Of a stretch of 64,000 bases of DNA, positions 1 to 11,059 are shown one piece after another (within the stretch, counting starts at the first letter, position 1; the number at the start of each line of letters is the position of its first letter). The notes under the pieces are model-generated. The model ran no database searches. It worked only from the letters and a program-made list of their open reading frames with translations, and was not told the origin of the DNA. Both the position numbers and the translations under genes were made by a program. Location: positions 186,001 to 250,000 of the forward strand of contig NZ_KI669402.1 in the NCBI RefSeq assembly GCF_000507765.1, given 5' to 3'. This stretch comes from Streptococcus parasanguinis CC87K (GTDB lineage: Bacteria > Bacillota > Bacilli > Lactobacillales > Streptococcaceae).

Positions 1-1373
1 AAGCTACGGACATTCATGTCTTGCAGAGTCGCATGAGGCAACCAGCGCATCCAATCCCAGCTTTCTTTTTCTTCTTCTGGAATGATCGGAATAATGGTCA
101 GATCATGGTAAGAGTGAAAGACAGCCAATTGGGCAACCAGGAGTTGCAACTGCTCTAACACGATAGGACGAGGGCCGACATACCCTACGGGACCCCGATT
201 AAGGCTGGCTACAATCGGAAGATTGTCAATTTTTTGATGAGCTTGGAAAAGGGCATAGCCTTCTTCTTCCAAGGCATCTTTCTTCCCACTACGCTCTTCC
301 TGACCATATTTGAGCTCATAGCTGGTTGGAACCTTGCCCAAGCCCAAACGATAGGCCAAAAAGTCAAAATGAAGCGGTGTTTTTTCGTAGATCCGCGAGT
401 CATAGCGTTTGACCATCTTGGTCAAGTCTTCGATCGCTGGGAAATGGTAAAACATGCCTTCTCGCTGCTTCCGAGAGAGCTGTTCCAAGTCCTTGGCCTT
501 ATCCTTGAGATAGAGATGGTAGAGCTCCACGCGCTCTTTCTTGTCTTCTTTGTATTTCTTACGATTCTTGAAGAAGCCTTGGACCGAAAAGATCACACTG
601 ACCACAGACATGGATACCGTCGCGATGATATAGAGCCCCCGTGGTTGGAAAATGGTGATCAAGAGGGTCACCCCAACCATGATGAGGGGTGGCATGATCA
701 ACTTCAAGAGTTCATCCGATGGCTTTTGAGGCTCCGCTCCCGGAGGATTGATCAAGATCTTGTCTTCCGAACTCCGGTAGATGATCCGCGGAGACCGGTG
801 GTACTCTGGATAGTCCTTGTAAAAGTCGTAACGCGAATGCAAGCGTGGCACCAGATAAGGACTTACTTCGACAGCCCCTTCCACACCAAATTCTTCTGGA
901 TAGAGCTTAAAGGTCACATCTCCAATGGCAAGTTCATCCCCAAAGGCCAGTGGAAAAGTCGCTTCACTGACGAGTTTGTGGTTATGGTAGAGTTTTCCAG
1001 ATAAGAGCTGACAAGTCCAAGTCTGCTCTTTTTTCGCAAGGAGAAAGCGTACTGGATAGTGCAAGCGCACATCCGCACCCTTTTCATCTGCTACAAGGAT
1101 CTCTTCCTTGTCTAGCAGTTCATAGGTATGGACTTCTCCTGTCGCCAAGTAGCAGACTACATCCCCAAGGATCGTACTATTTTCAAGCACACCCTTGTCT
1201 TCACCATACTGGTAGAAGATTTCTCCTTGACTCCATTGAAAATGAAGGGGATTTTCTTGCGAAGCCAGGGTCAACTGAGCTGTTTCTTGATTCGATACGG
1301 TCGCTGTTTTCCCCTCTTCTAGCGCTAGCTCATAGCGAAAACCTTTTTTATAGAGTATGATACGTTTTTTCAT
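1..1373 (-). CDS. essC: EssC, T7SS membrane ATPase (N-terminal part, runs off the window)
   Basis: EssC is the FtsK/SpoIIIE-type motor ATPase of type VIIb secretion and selects and drives substrates through the membrane. Only the first 457 codons are present. They read as the usual N-terminal region: a beta-rich FHA-like part (about residues 1-200), then two closely spaced membrane segments at about residues 228-275 followed by a basic cytoplasmic stretch. The ATPase domains lie beyond base 1. The ATG at 1373 has AAGGAG six bases upstream, inside the end of essB, so it is translationally coupled to essB as the last visible gene of the esxA-to-essC run. The EssC C-terminus, which decides substrate specificity, cannot be seen. 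Confidence 0.93.
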   Translation of the reverse strand, partial: MKKRIILYKKGFRYELALEEGKTATVSNQETAQLTLASQENPLHFQWSQGEIFYQYGEDKGVLENSTILGDVVCYLATGEVHTYELLDKEEILVADEKGADVRLHYPVRFLLAKKEQTWTCQLLSGKLYHNHKLVSEATFPLAFGDELAIGDVTFKLYPEEFGVEGAVEVSPYLVPRLHSRYDFYKDYPEYHRSPRIIYRSSEDKILINPPGAEPQKPSDELLKLIMPPLIMVGVTLLITIFQPRGLYIIATVSMSVVSVIFSVQGFFKNRKKYKEDKKERVELYHLYLKDKAKDLEQLSRKQREGMFYHFPAIEDLTKMVKRYDSRIYEKTPLHFDFLAYRLGLGKVPTSYELKYGQEERSGKKDALEEEGYALFQAHQKIDNLPIVASLNRGPVGYVGPRPIVLEQLQLLVAQLAVFHSYHDLTIIPIIPEEEKESWDWMRWLPHATLQDMNVRS

Positions 1374-1376
1374 AGA

Positions 1377-2666
1377 CTACTCCTTGTGTTCGCTAGACTC
1401 AGTCGAGCTTGCAGTTGTAGAAGACGAGCTTTCTGTTGAGGAACCTTCCGTAGATGAAGCCGTTGTTGAGCTGCTAGTAGAAGATTTGGTTTCATCTGTC
1501 TCTGCTTCCAAGAGTTTAGAGCGGGCATCCCAGTATTTCTTGTATTCGCCCTCTAGCTCAGAGAGTTTCTTCTCGCGCTGTTCACCAGAGAGTTTTTCGC
1601 TATCACGTGTCGCCTTGATTTCTTTACGAAGGGCATAGATGATCAAGTCTGAATCGTCGATCCGCTTGGCTGTATCCAGCGCTTGGGTAAAATCATGACG
1701 ACCGATATAGATCCAGTAGTGGAGATAGAGGCTGTCTGACTTGAGCGTGACGTTGTTGAGGATGACCTTCTTTTGGTCCTCTGAGAAATTCAAGCCTTGC
1801 AAATAAGACGTTGCCAACTCATATTTTTGTGTCGTTGGAAGACTGCTTGGAGCTACTCCCTCTAGCTCATCTATCACACCGGTGTAGTCTACCTTGAGGT
1901 AGGCTGTATCCGCTTGAAGCAACTTTTCTTTAAAGGGTGCTTGGAAAAAAACCAAATAAATCAAGGGCAAGAGTAAGAGGGCCACTACAGCTGAAAGCCA
2001 TACTGTTGCCAACTTAAAGATTCGGTGTTGACGACTTGAAACCAAGGTCAAGGTCTTTTCTTCCTCTTCCTTGCGTTCTTGGTAGGCTTTCTCTAAGAGA
2101 GCTTTCATCTCTTCTAAGCTAGCAGCATCACGGATTTCTACCAAGAAATCAGGCAGATCTTCTAATTCAAGCGTGCCTTGATAGAGCTCCATAAAATCCC
2201 AGTCCCCAAAAAGAGTGACCGCATAGCACTTGGCCTGACGCAAGAATTCATCCTGATCCCACTTGCGTGGCACCATCATTCCCGGAACCCCGCGATAAGC
2301 GATCTTGACTTGCGCATCCTTGGTCACAAACAAATTGATAGGATGCAACATAAAGGTCACTGGAAGCTCCAAGGCCGGCGCCAAATCCAAGACATTGATG
2401 GCTAGACGCAGACGGTCTGATACTGGTAATTCTTGGATTTCTTCAGCACTCAAGCCTAGCGCATCCGTCTGATAGGTCAGATGAATCTGGTCTTGATCCG
2501 CTGTCATGCTCTGCTCTAAAAACAAGGGATGATGGAGATCCAAAATCCATAAATTGCGTAAATCCTGGCTATCCACTTCTGAACGCTTAAGGTCCAGCCG
2601 CCAGCTTGTTTCTTCTTTTTCAAAACGGAAGACTTGTTCTTCCAGTGTAAATTGTTCTTCTTTCAC
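1377..2666 (-). CDS. essB: EssB, T7SS pseudokinase-fold membrane component
   Basis: EssB is a core membrane subunit of the type VIIb secretion machine. The protein has a cytoplasmic pseudokinase-like domain (about residues 1-215), one membrane segment at about 218-240 (rich in V, A, L), an extracytoplasmic helical domain, and a Ser/Thr/Glu-rich low-complexity tail of about 35 residues that is probably disordered. I chose the GTG at 2666: it has AGGAG seven bases upstream and follows the esaB stop by one base. The TTG at 2681 is in frame but would overlap esaB and has no better ribosome site. It lies three bases before essC. Confidence 0.93.
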   Translation of the reverse strand: MKEEQFTLEEQVFRFEKEETSWRLDLKRSEVDSQDLRNLWILDLHHPLFLEQSMTADQDQIHLTYQTDALGLSAEEIQELPVSDRLRLAINVLDLAPALELPVTFMLHPINLFVTKDAQVKIAYRGVPGMMVPRKWDQDEFLRQAKCYAVTLFGDWDFMELYQGTLELEDLPDFLVEIRDAASLEEMKALLEKAYQERKEEEEKTLTLVSSRQHRIFKLATVWLSAVVALLLLPLIYLVFFQAPFKEKLLQADTAYLKVDYTGVIDELEGVAPSSLPTTQKYELATSYLQGLNFSEDQKKVILNNVTLKSDSLYLHYWIYIGRHDFTQALDTAKRIDDSDLIIYALRKEIKATRDSEKLSGEQREKKLSELEGEYKKYWDARSKLLEAETDETKSSTSSSTTASSTEGSSTESSSSTTASSTESSEHKE

Positions 2667-2667
2667 C

Positions 2668-2910
2668 TTACCACTCCTCAATCTCGATCAGATCACCACT
2701 CGTGATCGGATACTCTTGTACCACCTTGCCTTCATCTAGCAAGATGCCCTTATTTACCACGCGCAACTGATACTTGCTTCTAGGCTCCATGGCAGACCCA
2801 AAGATCTGATCCAATTCCCGAATCAAGCGTCGCACCTCCATCCGTGTTGGGATTCGGAGGTCATGGCTTGCACCATTCATACGGAAGGTGACATTGATAT
2901 GTTGGTCCAT
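2668..2910 (-). CDS. esaB: EsaB, small ubiquitin-like T7SS component
   Basis: This 80-residue acidic protein matches EsaB (YukD family), a cytoplasmic ubiquitin-fold protein needed for or regulating type VIIb secretion. It is all one small domain with alternating beta strands and one helix (about residues 24-37), as expected for the fold. The ATG at 2910 directly abuts the essA stop and the stop codon lies one base from the essB GTG, so it sits in the middle of a tightly packed operon. Assignment rests on size, context and sequence character. Confidence 0.9.
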   Translation of the reverse strand: MDQHINVTFRMNGASHDLRIPTRMEVRRLIRELDQIFGSAMEPRSKYQLRVVNKGILLDEGKVVQEYPITSGDLIEIEEW

Positions 2911-3366
2911 TTAGGCCTCTTTTCTATAGATTCGATAGGAAATATAGCCAGCAATCCCAAAGAGAAGGGCACTCCAAGCCAGCATTTGCAAGGCTGGAAT
3001 AAAATCCGACAGGCTAGCCGAATTGTCCTCCACATTGGACTCGAATTTAGATAATTTTTGATTTTCAGGCTGGAACAGGTCCGCTTCAGGTCCCGTTTTT
3101 TTCTTTCCCTTTATAGCAGAAAACAACTGGCCGTCAGAATCGGTCAATTGTTTCTCTTGCTTGCGTTTTTCATCTGCTAATTTTTTCTGATCCTTCTCAT
3201 TGAAAAGAGACTCAGTCGCATCCAATTGGCCCCCAAGTGTCTTTTCCTGCTCGGTCTCAAGACGTGAGTTGTTGACCTGCAGACGATTATCAATAAAATC
3301 ATCTGCAGAAACAGCAACTACTGGAATGAGACTAAAGACAAAGAGAAGATACATCATTTTTTTCAT
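2911..3366 (-). CDS. essA: EssA, T7SS membrane protein
   Basis: EssA is a small bitopic membrane subunit of type VIIb secretion systems. This 151-residue protein has an N-terminal signal/anchor segment (about residues 3-21), a charged extracytoplasmic region rich in Lys, Glu and Gln, and a C-terminal membrane helix (about 122-145) followed by a short basic tail, the standard EssA layout. The ATG overlaps the esaA stop as ATGA and its stop touches the esaB start, so the genes are co-translated. Confidence 0.9.
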   Translation of the reverse strand: MKKMMYLLFVFSLIPVVAVSADDFIDNRLQVNNSRLETEQEKTLGGQLDATESLFNEKDQKKLADEKRKQEKQLTDSDGQLFSAIKGKKKTGPEADLFQPENQKLSKFESNVEDNSASLSDFIPALQMLAWSALLFGIAGYISYRIYRKEA

Positions 3367-6300
3367 AAGCTTGATTCAATTTCCTTTGTTTGAGTAAACT
3401 TCTTTGGAATGAAGATATTGGCAACCGCCAAAAGTCCGAAGAAGACCAACAATCCGAAGAAGACGCCGATACCGGCTGTTTGTCCATCAAAGTAACCCGC
3501 AAACTGTCCTTCTAAAATAGAAAGGAGGTTGACATTTTTCACCAGTGCTGGAAGGCCTGACAAGGTCGCGGTCGTTCCGATCGCGCTTGATAGGTAGACA
3601 TAGCTGATCAACATGAAGAAGGCCAGTCCCATTCCAATCACACGGAAGTGTTTCAAGAGAAGGTATTGTAGTTGTACCAAGACAAAGCTTGCTAGAACCG
3701 CTAAGAATACCCATGAAGGTACATATTCACGACCAACAGAGAGTTGAATACTTGAAATCATTCCGATCACCAGTCCAAGGATGAGAGAAAGTCCCACAAG
3801 GACACCGACAGACAAGAGATCTGATTCTTGCAAACGATCCAATTTGAAACGATCCTTAACCTTACGGATGATTGGCTGATTCGCAAAGAGATAAGCTGTA
3901 AAGAGACTCAAGACTTCCAACATAAAGATCCAGATAAATGGACGGTAGACGTTGATAGTCGCTTTCACAGAAGAAGATTTCTCTGCAACTGGATTTGACA
4001 AGAAGTCGAGCAAGACTTCATTCGGCACTCCGTTTTCATAGGCATTGTTGAAGACCTTACGGAAGGCTTCGACGAAGTTCCCATTTTCAGACAATTCCTT
4101 GTCGAATTCACCCATCAAGCTCTCTGCATTGCTAGACAATTTCTCTGTATTGCCTTGGGCTTTTTCCAATTCTTTGTTCAATTGGCCAAAGATTTCATTG
4201 GTAGAGTTAGCCGCTTCTACATTGCTACGAGATGAGCTCTTAACGCCTTCTGTCGAGCTCAATAATGACGTGTATTCAGAACCAAGAGCTGACAAATCTG
4301 CATCGGTCTTGGTTTGAGCCTGTGTCACTGTTTCTTGCGCTTTTGATATCTCTTCTAAACGTTTTTGAAGATCAGCATATTGCGTCAATTGATCATTGAT
4401 ATTTTGGGTTAGATCCTTGTTGGTGTTTTCGATCGCTTGAAGATTGGCCTGCAATTGTGGTCCCAAGTCTTGCAACTGTTTAAGGGTACCATCTAACTGG
4501 GCTTTCACACTCTTCGTTGCATCCCCAGATTCATCCGTTTCAATACTCTTACGGTAGTCCTTCATGTTACTTGAAACAGCAGCCTTCACGATGTCGACCA
4601 AAGCGTTTGTCAAATCCATATCTTCGATTGGATCATAGAGTGAATGACGAACATGGTTGTCATCTTCTGGATAGTAGGCATCGATCAATGCTCCTGCGCG
4701 TTGATAATCCAAGGCGATTTCACTAGCTTTCGATGCATAGTTAGCGACAGCTGTTTTCAATTCATCTGCAGATACAGTCACACTGGTTGAAGAAACCCCA
4801 TTCACAAGAACTTCAACATCAATCGCGCTTGGCATAGCTCCTCCATCTTCAACAAGGTGAATTTGAATTTGTTTGCCATCTTTCAGTTCAACTTCCTGCT
4901 CACCACTGCCTGCATAAGTCTGTCCATCATAGGTCCAAGTATCAACCTTGACTCCGGCAGGTACTTGAATGCTAACTTTTTGTTTTCCAGATTTAGCATT
5001 AAGGACATCCGCAACTGCCGTTGATTTGGCATCCACTTCTGCAGCCAATTTTTTTAAGTCATCGGCGTTCCCTTTTGGATGCGCCTTTGTTCCAGCAAAA
5101 GCACTATCAAAATTAATCGCTGCGTTGAGATTTCCATACTTATTCAAATTCAGACTAGCAGGATCTAAAGACGGAAGTTTTTCAATTGCTTGACGAATGT
5201 CATCATCCGCTTTATCTCGAGCCTTGCTGATAGTTTCGATTTTTGGCTTTCCAAGCAAGGTACGAAGAGTGACTTTGTCTCCTTCATTTAGACCATAGTA
5301 GTCAAGGATCTTCGCTTTTACAGAAGACTCGATGTTCTTTTCGTGCTCATCTAATTTGTCGCGTTCTGCCTTGATCCCTTTTTCAAGGTCTGCCACACGA
5401 TCATTCACATCTTTTGTCAAGCCTGCATAGGTCTTGGTACCTGAAGCATCTCCTGCTGTTTCAGTTGGTTGACTCAATTGTTTGGTAATTGCTTCTTGGT
5501 TTTGTTGTAGATTCTTATACAACTCTTGAGTCTTTTCACTGACAACAGACTGGTTCATAGACATCAGCTGGTTCATGAACTCTTCATGGCTGATCTTATC
5601 CTCAGAGCGTTGCTTGATCAATGTGTCGAAGTTTTGACCGTACTGATCCTGAGATTGGGTCAATTGATCAAAAGCCTGTGTATAAGACTCAAGGACTGTC
5701 TTCAAGGCATTGTTCGACTCGACAGATGACGTAGACAAGCTATAGAGACTTGGGAAGATATTCTTGGAATCCAAGGCCGAATCCAGCAAGTTGCTTCGGT
5801 AAGAACCAATGTTGGTGGATTGAATTTTGTTACTTGTTTCCACGTTCTTTTGAGCTGTATAAAGGTTGCTCAAAATGCTGACCATATACATATCAACCAA
5901 CTGGCTATTCAAGTCTGAAACGATATCTTTAGCGACTTTATTGGCCTCGTTCTCAACCTGAGAATTCCCAGCCGCATTGACCTTATACGTCACCGTTGTC
6001 TTCTCTGCATTAACCGCGTTCACTTCCAAGACCTTCTCTGAGAAATCACTTGGAATAACGATCATCAACTGGTACTTGCCATCTGCAAGCCCTGACTCAG
6101 CAGCTCCACGAGGGAGTACAGACCAGTTTTGCGAATTATCCCGTTCGATATTCTTTACATAGCTAGCCCCAAGGTTATATTCTTTATCATTCAGCTTGAC
6201 TGCCTTGTCTTCATTGACAACCGCAATGTTGAGCTTAGTGTTTTCCGTTGTTTGCACGGTCTTGGCTTCGTTTTGCTTTTGGTCCTTTTGAACCGTCGTA

Positions 6301-6386
6301 TAAAGACCCACGACAGATCCCATCAAAAGGAGCACAACCGCACTCTGACCGATGTATTTTAACCATTTTTTATTTTTAACTTCCAT
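3363..6386 (-). CDS. esaA: EsaA, large T7SS membrane protein (YhgE/PIP family)
   Basis: EsaA is the large membrane protein of the type VIIb machine, related to phage infection protein PIP/YhgE. At 1007 residues it has the family layout: one N-terminal membrane segment (about 10-31), a roughly 770-residue extracellular region rich in coiled coil, and a C-terminal block starting near residue 813 with about five membrane helices. In known systems the extracellular part forms a dimeric stalk that may cross the cell wall. It follows esxA after two stem-loops, so its level may be lower than that of EsxA. Its stop overlaps the essA start. Confidence 0.94.
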   Translation of the reverse strand: MEVKNKKWLKYIGQSAVVLLLMGSVVGLYTTVQKDQKQNEAKTVQTTENTKLNIAVVNEDKAVKLNDKEYNLGASYVKNIERDNSQNWSVLPRGAAESGLADGKYQLMIVIPSDFSEKVLEVNAVNAEKTTVTYKVNAAGNSQVENEANKVAKDIVSDLNSQLVDMYMVSILSNLYTAQKNVETSNKIQSTNIGSYRSNLLDSALDSKNIFPSLYSLSTSSVESNNALKTVLESYTQAFDQLTQSQDQYGQNFDTLIKQRSEDKISHEEFMNQLMSMNQSVVSEKTQELYKNLQQNQEAITKQLSQPTETAGDASGTKTYAGLTKDVNDRVADLEKGIKAERDKLDEHEKNIESSVKAKILDYYGLNEGDKVTLRTLLGKPKIETISKARDKADDDIRQAIEKLPSLDPASLNLNKYGNLNAAINFDSAFAGTKAHPKGNADDLKKLAAEVDAKSTAVADVLNAKSGKQKVSIQVPAGVKVDTWTYDGQTYAGSGEQEVELKDGKQIQIHLVEDGGAMPSAIDVEVLVNGVSSTSVTVSADELKTAVANYASKASEIALDYQRAGALIDAYYPEDDNHVRHSLYDPIEDMDLTNALVDIVKAAVSSNMKDYRKSIETDESGDATKSVKAQLDGTLKQLQDLGPQLQANLQAIENTNKDLTQNINDQLTQYADLQKRLEEISKAQETVTQAQTKTDADLSALGSEYTSLLSSTEGVKSSSRSNVEAANSTNEIFGQLNKELEKAQGNTEKLSSNAESLMGEFDKELSENGNFVEAFRKVFNNAYENGVPNEVLLDFLSNPVAEKSSSVKATINVYRPFIWIFMLEVLSLFTAYLFANQPIIRKVKDRFKLDRLQESDLLSVGVLVGLSLILGLVIGMISSIQLSVGREYVPSWVFLAVLASFVLVQLQYLLLKHFRVIGMGLAFFMLISYVYLSSAIGTTATLSGLPALVKNVNLLSILEGQFAGYFDGQTAGIGVFFGLLVFFGLLAVANIFIPKKFTQTKEIESSL

Positions 6387-6415
6387 ACCTTTTCCTTTTT
6401 CTAATTCATAGATAC

Positions 6416-6454
6416 AAAATAGGGGTTAGGAATTAAGAATCTAACCCCTATTTT
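6416..6454 (-). terminator. Stem-loop terminator between esxA and esaA (distal)
   Basis: A perfect 14-base inverted repeat (AAAATAGGGGTTAG paired with CTAACCCCTATTTT, 11-base loop) ends in T on both strands. It is a factor-independent terminator or attenuator in the esxA-esaA gap, close to the esaA start. Confidence 0.8.
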
Positions 6455-6475
6455 CTATATATCAAAAGACAAAAG

Positions 6476-6505
6476 GGTGATCTACCTACAAGAAGTAAGA
6501 TCACC
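6476..6505 (-). terminator. Stem-loop terminator just after esxA
   Basis: GGTGATCT pairs with AGATCACC (14-base loop) and on the minus strand is followed by a T-rich stretch. It is the proximal of two hairpins separating esxA from esaA, expected to end most esxA transcripts. Confidence 0.7.
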
Positions 6506-6526
6506 TCCAAGACTATCTTAGTTATC

Positions 6527-6814
6527 TTAGTGGATTTGTGCAGCGATATCTTGGTCAGTTTGTTCAACGATATCAGCAACTTTGATCAATTGACCGTTGA
6601 TGTCTTCCAACAATTGAGCGAATTGTTTGATTTTTGGAGACAATTCGTTGAATTGTGCTTCAAAGCTATCAAATGCAGATCCATCCCAGTTTGCGTCGAT
6701 GACTTGTTGTTCATGAGTCAAAGTAGTAAGGATTTGATCGATTTCTTGAGAACCTTGTGCATAACGTTGTGCTGAAGCACGTAGGTCTTCTGGAGTTAAT
6801 TTAATTTGAGCCAT
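6527..6814 (-). CDS. esxA: EsxA, WXG100 secreted T7SS substrate
   Basis: EsxA is the small helical-hairpin protein exported by type VIIb systems, usually as a dimer, and also a structural part of the machine. The 95-residue protein has two helices joined by a turn carrying W-D-G (residues about 44-46), the WXG signature. It is the first gene of the locus, has a strong ribosome site (GGAGAAAC before ATG) and its own promoter. Two stem-loops downstream suggest it is made in excess over the membrane components. Confidence 0.96.
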   Translation of the reverse strand: MAQIKLTPEDLRASAQRYAQGSQEIDQILTTLTHEQQVIDANWDGSAFDSFEAQFNELSPKIKQFAQLLEDINGQLIKVADIVEQTDQDIAAQIH

Positions 6815-6944
6815 ATGTTTCTCCTTTTGGGCTGATACCCTTATATTTTTTTCATAAACAATACATTTTAGTACGAATTAGTAAAATGCCAGATAACTGT
6901 ATATTTTACCTTTTTCTCCCTGTTTGTATTATTTACTTAAAAAT

Positions 6945-6973
6945 ATCTTAATGAAATATTGCCAGAATGTCAA
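6945..6973 (-). promoter_or_regulatory. Predicted esxA/T7SS promoter
   Basis: On the minus strand TTGACA (6973-6968) and TAAGAT (6950-6945) are separated by exactly 17 bases. Start of transcription would be near 6938, giving a leader of about 125 bases before esxA. Confidence 0.65.
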
Positions 6974-6998
6974 GTTTAGAGGACTAACTGATAAAACA

Positions 6999-7024
6999 TT
7001 GTAACTTTGTTACAATTGTGTAAC
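6999..7024. promoter_or_regulatory. GTAAC/GTTAC palindrome upstream of the esxA promoter
   Basis: TTGTAACTTTGTTACAA (6999-7015) is a perfect inverted repeat with 7-base arms and a 3-base centre, followed by a further GTAAC at 7020-7024. It lies about 25 bases upstream of the predicted esxA -35 element, the usual place for an activator site. The bound regulator is unknown. A similar array precedes the 19794 lipoprotein gene. The rest of the 6815-7291 gap shows only the two divergent promoters. Confidence 0.45.
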
Positions 7025-7221
7025 ATTTTGTCATAAAACTGTAATATATTTCCCGAATTCCTTGCCCCAGTAGTCTCCAACTAGTATTATTTCTGGAAAG
7101 AAAAGAAGACACTCTGTCCTTTTATATTAACTCAACACATAGATAAAAGTTGTTGATTTTAGGTGTTTTTAAAAGCAAATTTCGATGACTTTTGTATATT
7201 TTTTCATTTTTAAAACTTTTA

Positions 7222-7230
7222 TGGTATAAT
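7222..7230 (+). promoter_or_regulatory. Extended -10 promoter for the 7292 lipoprotein gene
   Basis: TGGTATAAT is a consensus -10 (7225-7230) with the TGn extension; the -35 region is poor. It lies about 60 bases upstream of the start codon. Confidence 0.55.
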
Positions 7231-7291
7231 GAAACCTGTTCAAAACTTGTTTCATACAAGATCGAACACCATTAACCTATAAGGAGTATAT

Positions 7292-7843
7292 ATGAAAAAA
7301 TTTCTACTTGTCTCTGTCTGTCTACTAGCTCTTACCGCTTGTAGCCAAGGCCAACAAGGCAAAGGGACTACTAACGCTTCTTCCAAGCAAGAGGCCACTC
7401 AAACCAAAAAGGAGCAAGTCCAAAACAAGACCTTTGTTAGTGACCTCGGCGATCACCACCAAAACAAAATTCAAATCGGCTACAAAAAAGATGAAATTGT
7501 CTCTTTTACTTTTCTTAGTTTTGAACCCATTTCCTCAGATTTGCAAGACATGGATCTTTCCGAGTTAAAGGAAATCTACCAAGAAGAATTAGAACATAGC
7601 GATATCTATAAAAGCTTAAATGGCAAGCCTGGTCTTAGCTTCCGCATTCAAATTTCGAAAGATAAACAATCCTATGCCAAGGTCTTACAAGCTGACTTCT
7701 CAAAAATCAAGAAAGATGAGTTTGCTTCCATCTACGGGGATCAAGGGGAGGAAGAAAGAGCCGAGTTCAAGAAATACCTCAATGGCAAACCTCAAGATCT
7801 CTTTACCTATTTCAAAGATCAAGGCCTCAAAGAAGAAAAATAA
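7292..7843 (+). CDS. Lipoprotein, possibly YehR/DUF1307-like
   Basis: This 183-residue protein begins with a lipoprotein signal peptide (basic start, hydrophobic core, lipobox L-T-A-C with Cys17), so it should be anchored to the outer face of the membrane. After a Gln/Thr/Lys linker (to about residue 45) comes one mixed alpha/beta domain of about 130 residues. The spacing of strands and a G-x-S-F-R-I segment recall small YehR/DUF1307 lipoproteins, but this is weak. It is divergent from esxA and could belong to the T7SS locus or be independent. It has its own promoter, a GGAG ribosome site and a strong terminator. Confidence 0.75.
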   Translation: MKKFLLVSVCLLALTACSQGQQGKGTTNASSKQEATQTKKEQVQNKTFVSDLGDHHQNKIQIGYKKDEIVSFTFLSFEPISSDLQDMDLSELKEIYQEELEHSDIYKSLNGKPGLSFRIQISKDKQSYAKVLQADFSKIKKDEFASIYGDQGEEERAEFKKYLNGKPQDLFTYFKDQGLKEEK

Positions 7844-7897
7844 AAAGAGCTTCCTGAGTTTCATCACCACACTGGTGAGAGCTCAGAAAGCTTTTTC
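7842..7897. terminator. Bidirectional terminator between lipoprotein gene and proS
   Basis: AAAAAGAGCTT-CTGAG at the left pairs with CTCAG-AAAGCTTTTT at the right, with an inner CACCA/TGGTG stem. T-runs on both strands let it serve both convergent genes. Confidence 0.8.
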
Positions 7898-9763
<1,866 letters not shown>

Positions 9764-11023
9764 CTATTTCAAAAATAATTTCATAATATCATTCCAGGTG
9801 ACAGCAATCATCAAAATAACCATTACAGCTACACCTGCAAGCGTCATATAGGTTTCTACTTCCTGTTTCAGTGGCTTTCTCCGGACGACCTCGATCAAAT
9901 TGATCAAGATTTTACCCCCATCCAAAGCTGGAATCGGGATTAGATTGAAGATCCCAATATTAATAGAGAGCATGGCCATAAGAGACAAGACTGCTGGAAT
10001 CCCTAATTGAGCAGCTTGTGAGCTGGCATTGTAGATGGCAACCGGACCACCCAGTTTATTGAGACTGAAGTGGAAAATGATATCTTTCAAAGCTCCCAAA
10101 ATCCGTGTCGCTGTATTCCAGGTATCTGTAAAACCAGACAAGAGTTTATCCACAAATCCAGTCTTGAGGCCGTTTGTCACACCCAGATAGTAACGATTCC
10201 CTGACTTGGTTGGCTTCACTTTGACTTCTTTTTCTTGGCCGTCTGTTTTGACTTTCAGGGTCAATTTAGGAGCCGTCTTGCTGTCCTTGGTTGCTTTTTC
10301 GACAGCATCTGTCAGCTCATCCCAGTTGCTAACGGTGTCGTTGTTGACTTGAAGGATCTGAACATTGCTTTTGACACCGACCTTAGCCAACGCCCCATCA
10401 GGTGCCACCTGAACATTGTTGCTGTAGTAGTCAATCGCACCACCGCGCATAAAGGCTAAGAGTGAATAGACGACAATACTGAGGATAAAGTTGTTCATAG
10501 GACCCGCAAAGTTGGTGATCAACCGTCCCCAAATGCTGGCATTCTGATACTGAACATCTCTCGGCGCAATCCGCACTTCTGTCCCATCTTCCTCAACGAT
10601 GGTCGCATCATGATCAACACTATAAGTCTTGGTCTCATCGAGAACCAAACCCGTAATTTCCAGTTTGTCTTCAAAGTCAAACTGGGTAACATTCATGGGA
10701 AGGGCTGTCTGATCCAGATTCTTTCCTGAAAGATTGATCCGGACGACCTTGCCAGCCTCATTTAGCGTCAAGCTGACAGGCGTTCCGGTTTTAATCTCAG
10801 TTGTATCCTCACCCCAGCCAGCCATACGAACATAGCCACCTAAAGGTAGAATGCGAATCGTATAGGCTGTTCCATCTTGACCAATATGGGCAAAGATCTT
10901 GGGACCCATCCCAATCGAGAATTCTCGCACCAGGATGCCCGATTTTTTTGCAAAATAGAAATGACCAAACTCGTGAACGAGAACGATCACTCCAAAAATA
11001 ACAATAAAGGCAATAAACTGCAT
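9764..11023 (-). CDS. rseP: RseP/Eep site-2 intramembrane metalloprotease
   Basis: RseP (called Eep in enterococci and streptococci) cleaves membrane-embedded peptides, including lipoprotein signal-peptide remnants that become peptide pheromones and anti-sigma factors. Zinc ligands are visible: H-E-F-G-H at residues 17-21 in the first membrane helix, and the third ligand Asp368 in N-x-x-P-x-P-x-L-D-G near the C-terminus. Between them lie a second helix and a PDZ domain with a long insertion. It has four membrane segments and 419 residues, usual for the family. It follows cdsA by 36 bases; the start codon lacks a well-spaced ribosome site. Confidence 0.95.
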   Translation of the reverse strand: MQFIAFIVIFGVIVLVHEFGHFYFAKKSGILVREFSIGMGPKIFAHIGQDGTAYTIRILPLGGYVRMAGWGEDTTEIKTGTPVSLTLNEAGKVVRINLSGKNLDQTALPMNVTQFDFEDKLEITGLVLDETKTYSVDHDATIVEEDGTEVRIAPRDVQYQNASIWGRLITNFAGPMNNFILSIVVYSLLAFMRGGAIDYYSNNVQVAPDGALAKVGVKSNVQILQVNNDTVSNWDELTDAVEKATKDSKTAPKLTLKVKTDGQEKEVKVKPTKSGNRYYLGVTNGLKTGFVDKLLSGFTDTWNTATRILGALKDIIFHFSLNKLGGPVAIYNASSQAAQLGIPAVLSLMAMLSINIGIFNLIPIPALDGGKILINLIEVVRRKPLKQEVETYMTLAGVAVMVILMIAVTWNDIMKLFLK

Positions 11024-11059
11024 CGTTCTATACGTGGTTTCCTTTCTATCTCTTCTGTC

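Noticed and set aside
234-1004. Open frame of 256 codons on the plus strand opposite essC
   Set aside because: The minus strand encodes a clear EssC N-terminus; the plus frame has no recognisable motif or ribosome site.
1377-1500. Serine-rich repeat at the essB end as a mobile or tandem DNA repeat
   Set aside because: It is low-complexity Ser/Thr coding sequence, common as a disordered tail, with irregular unit length.
6870-6882. Competence (cin-box) promoter upstream of esxA
   Set aside because: The sequence TACGAATTA is one insertion away from TACGAATA and is in the wrong place relative to the good TTGACA-17-TAAGAT promoter.
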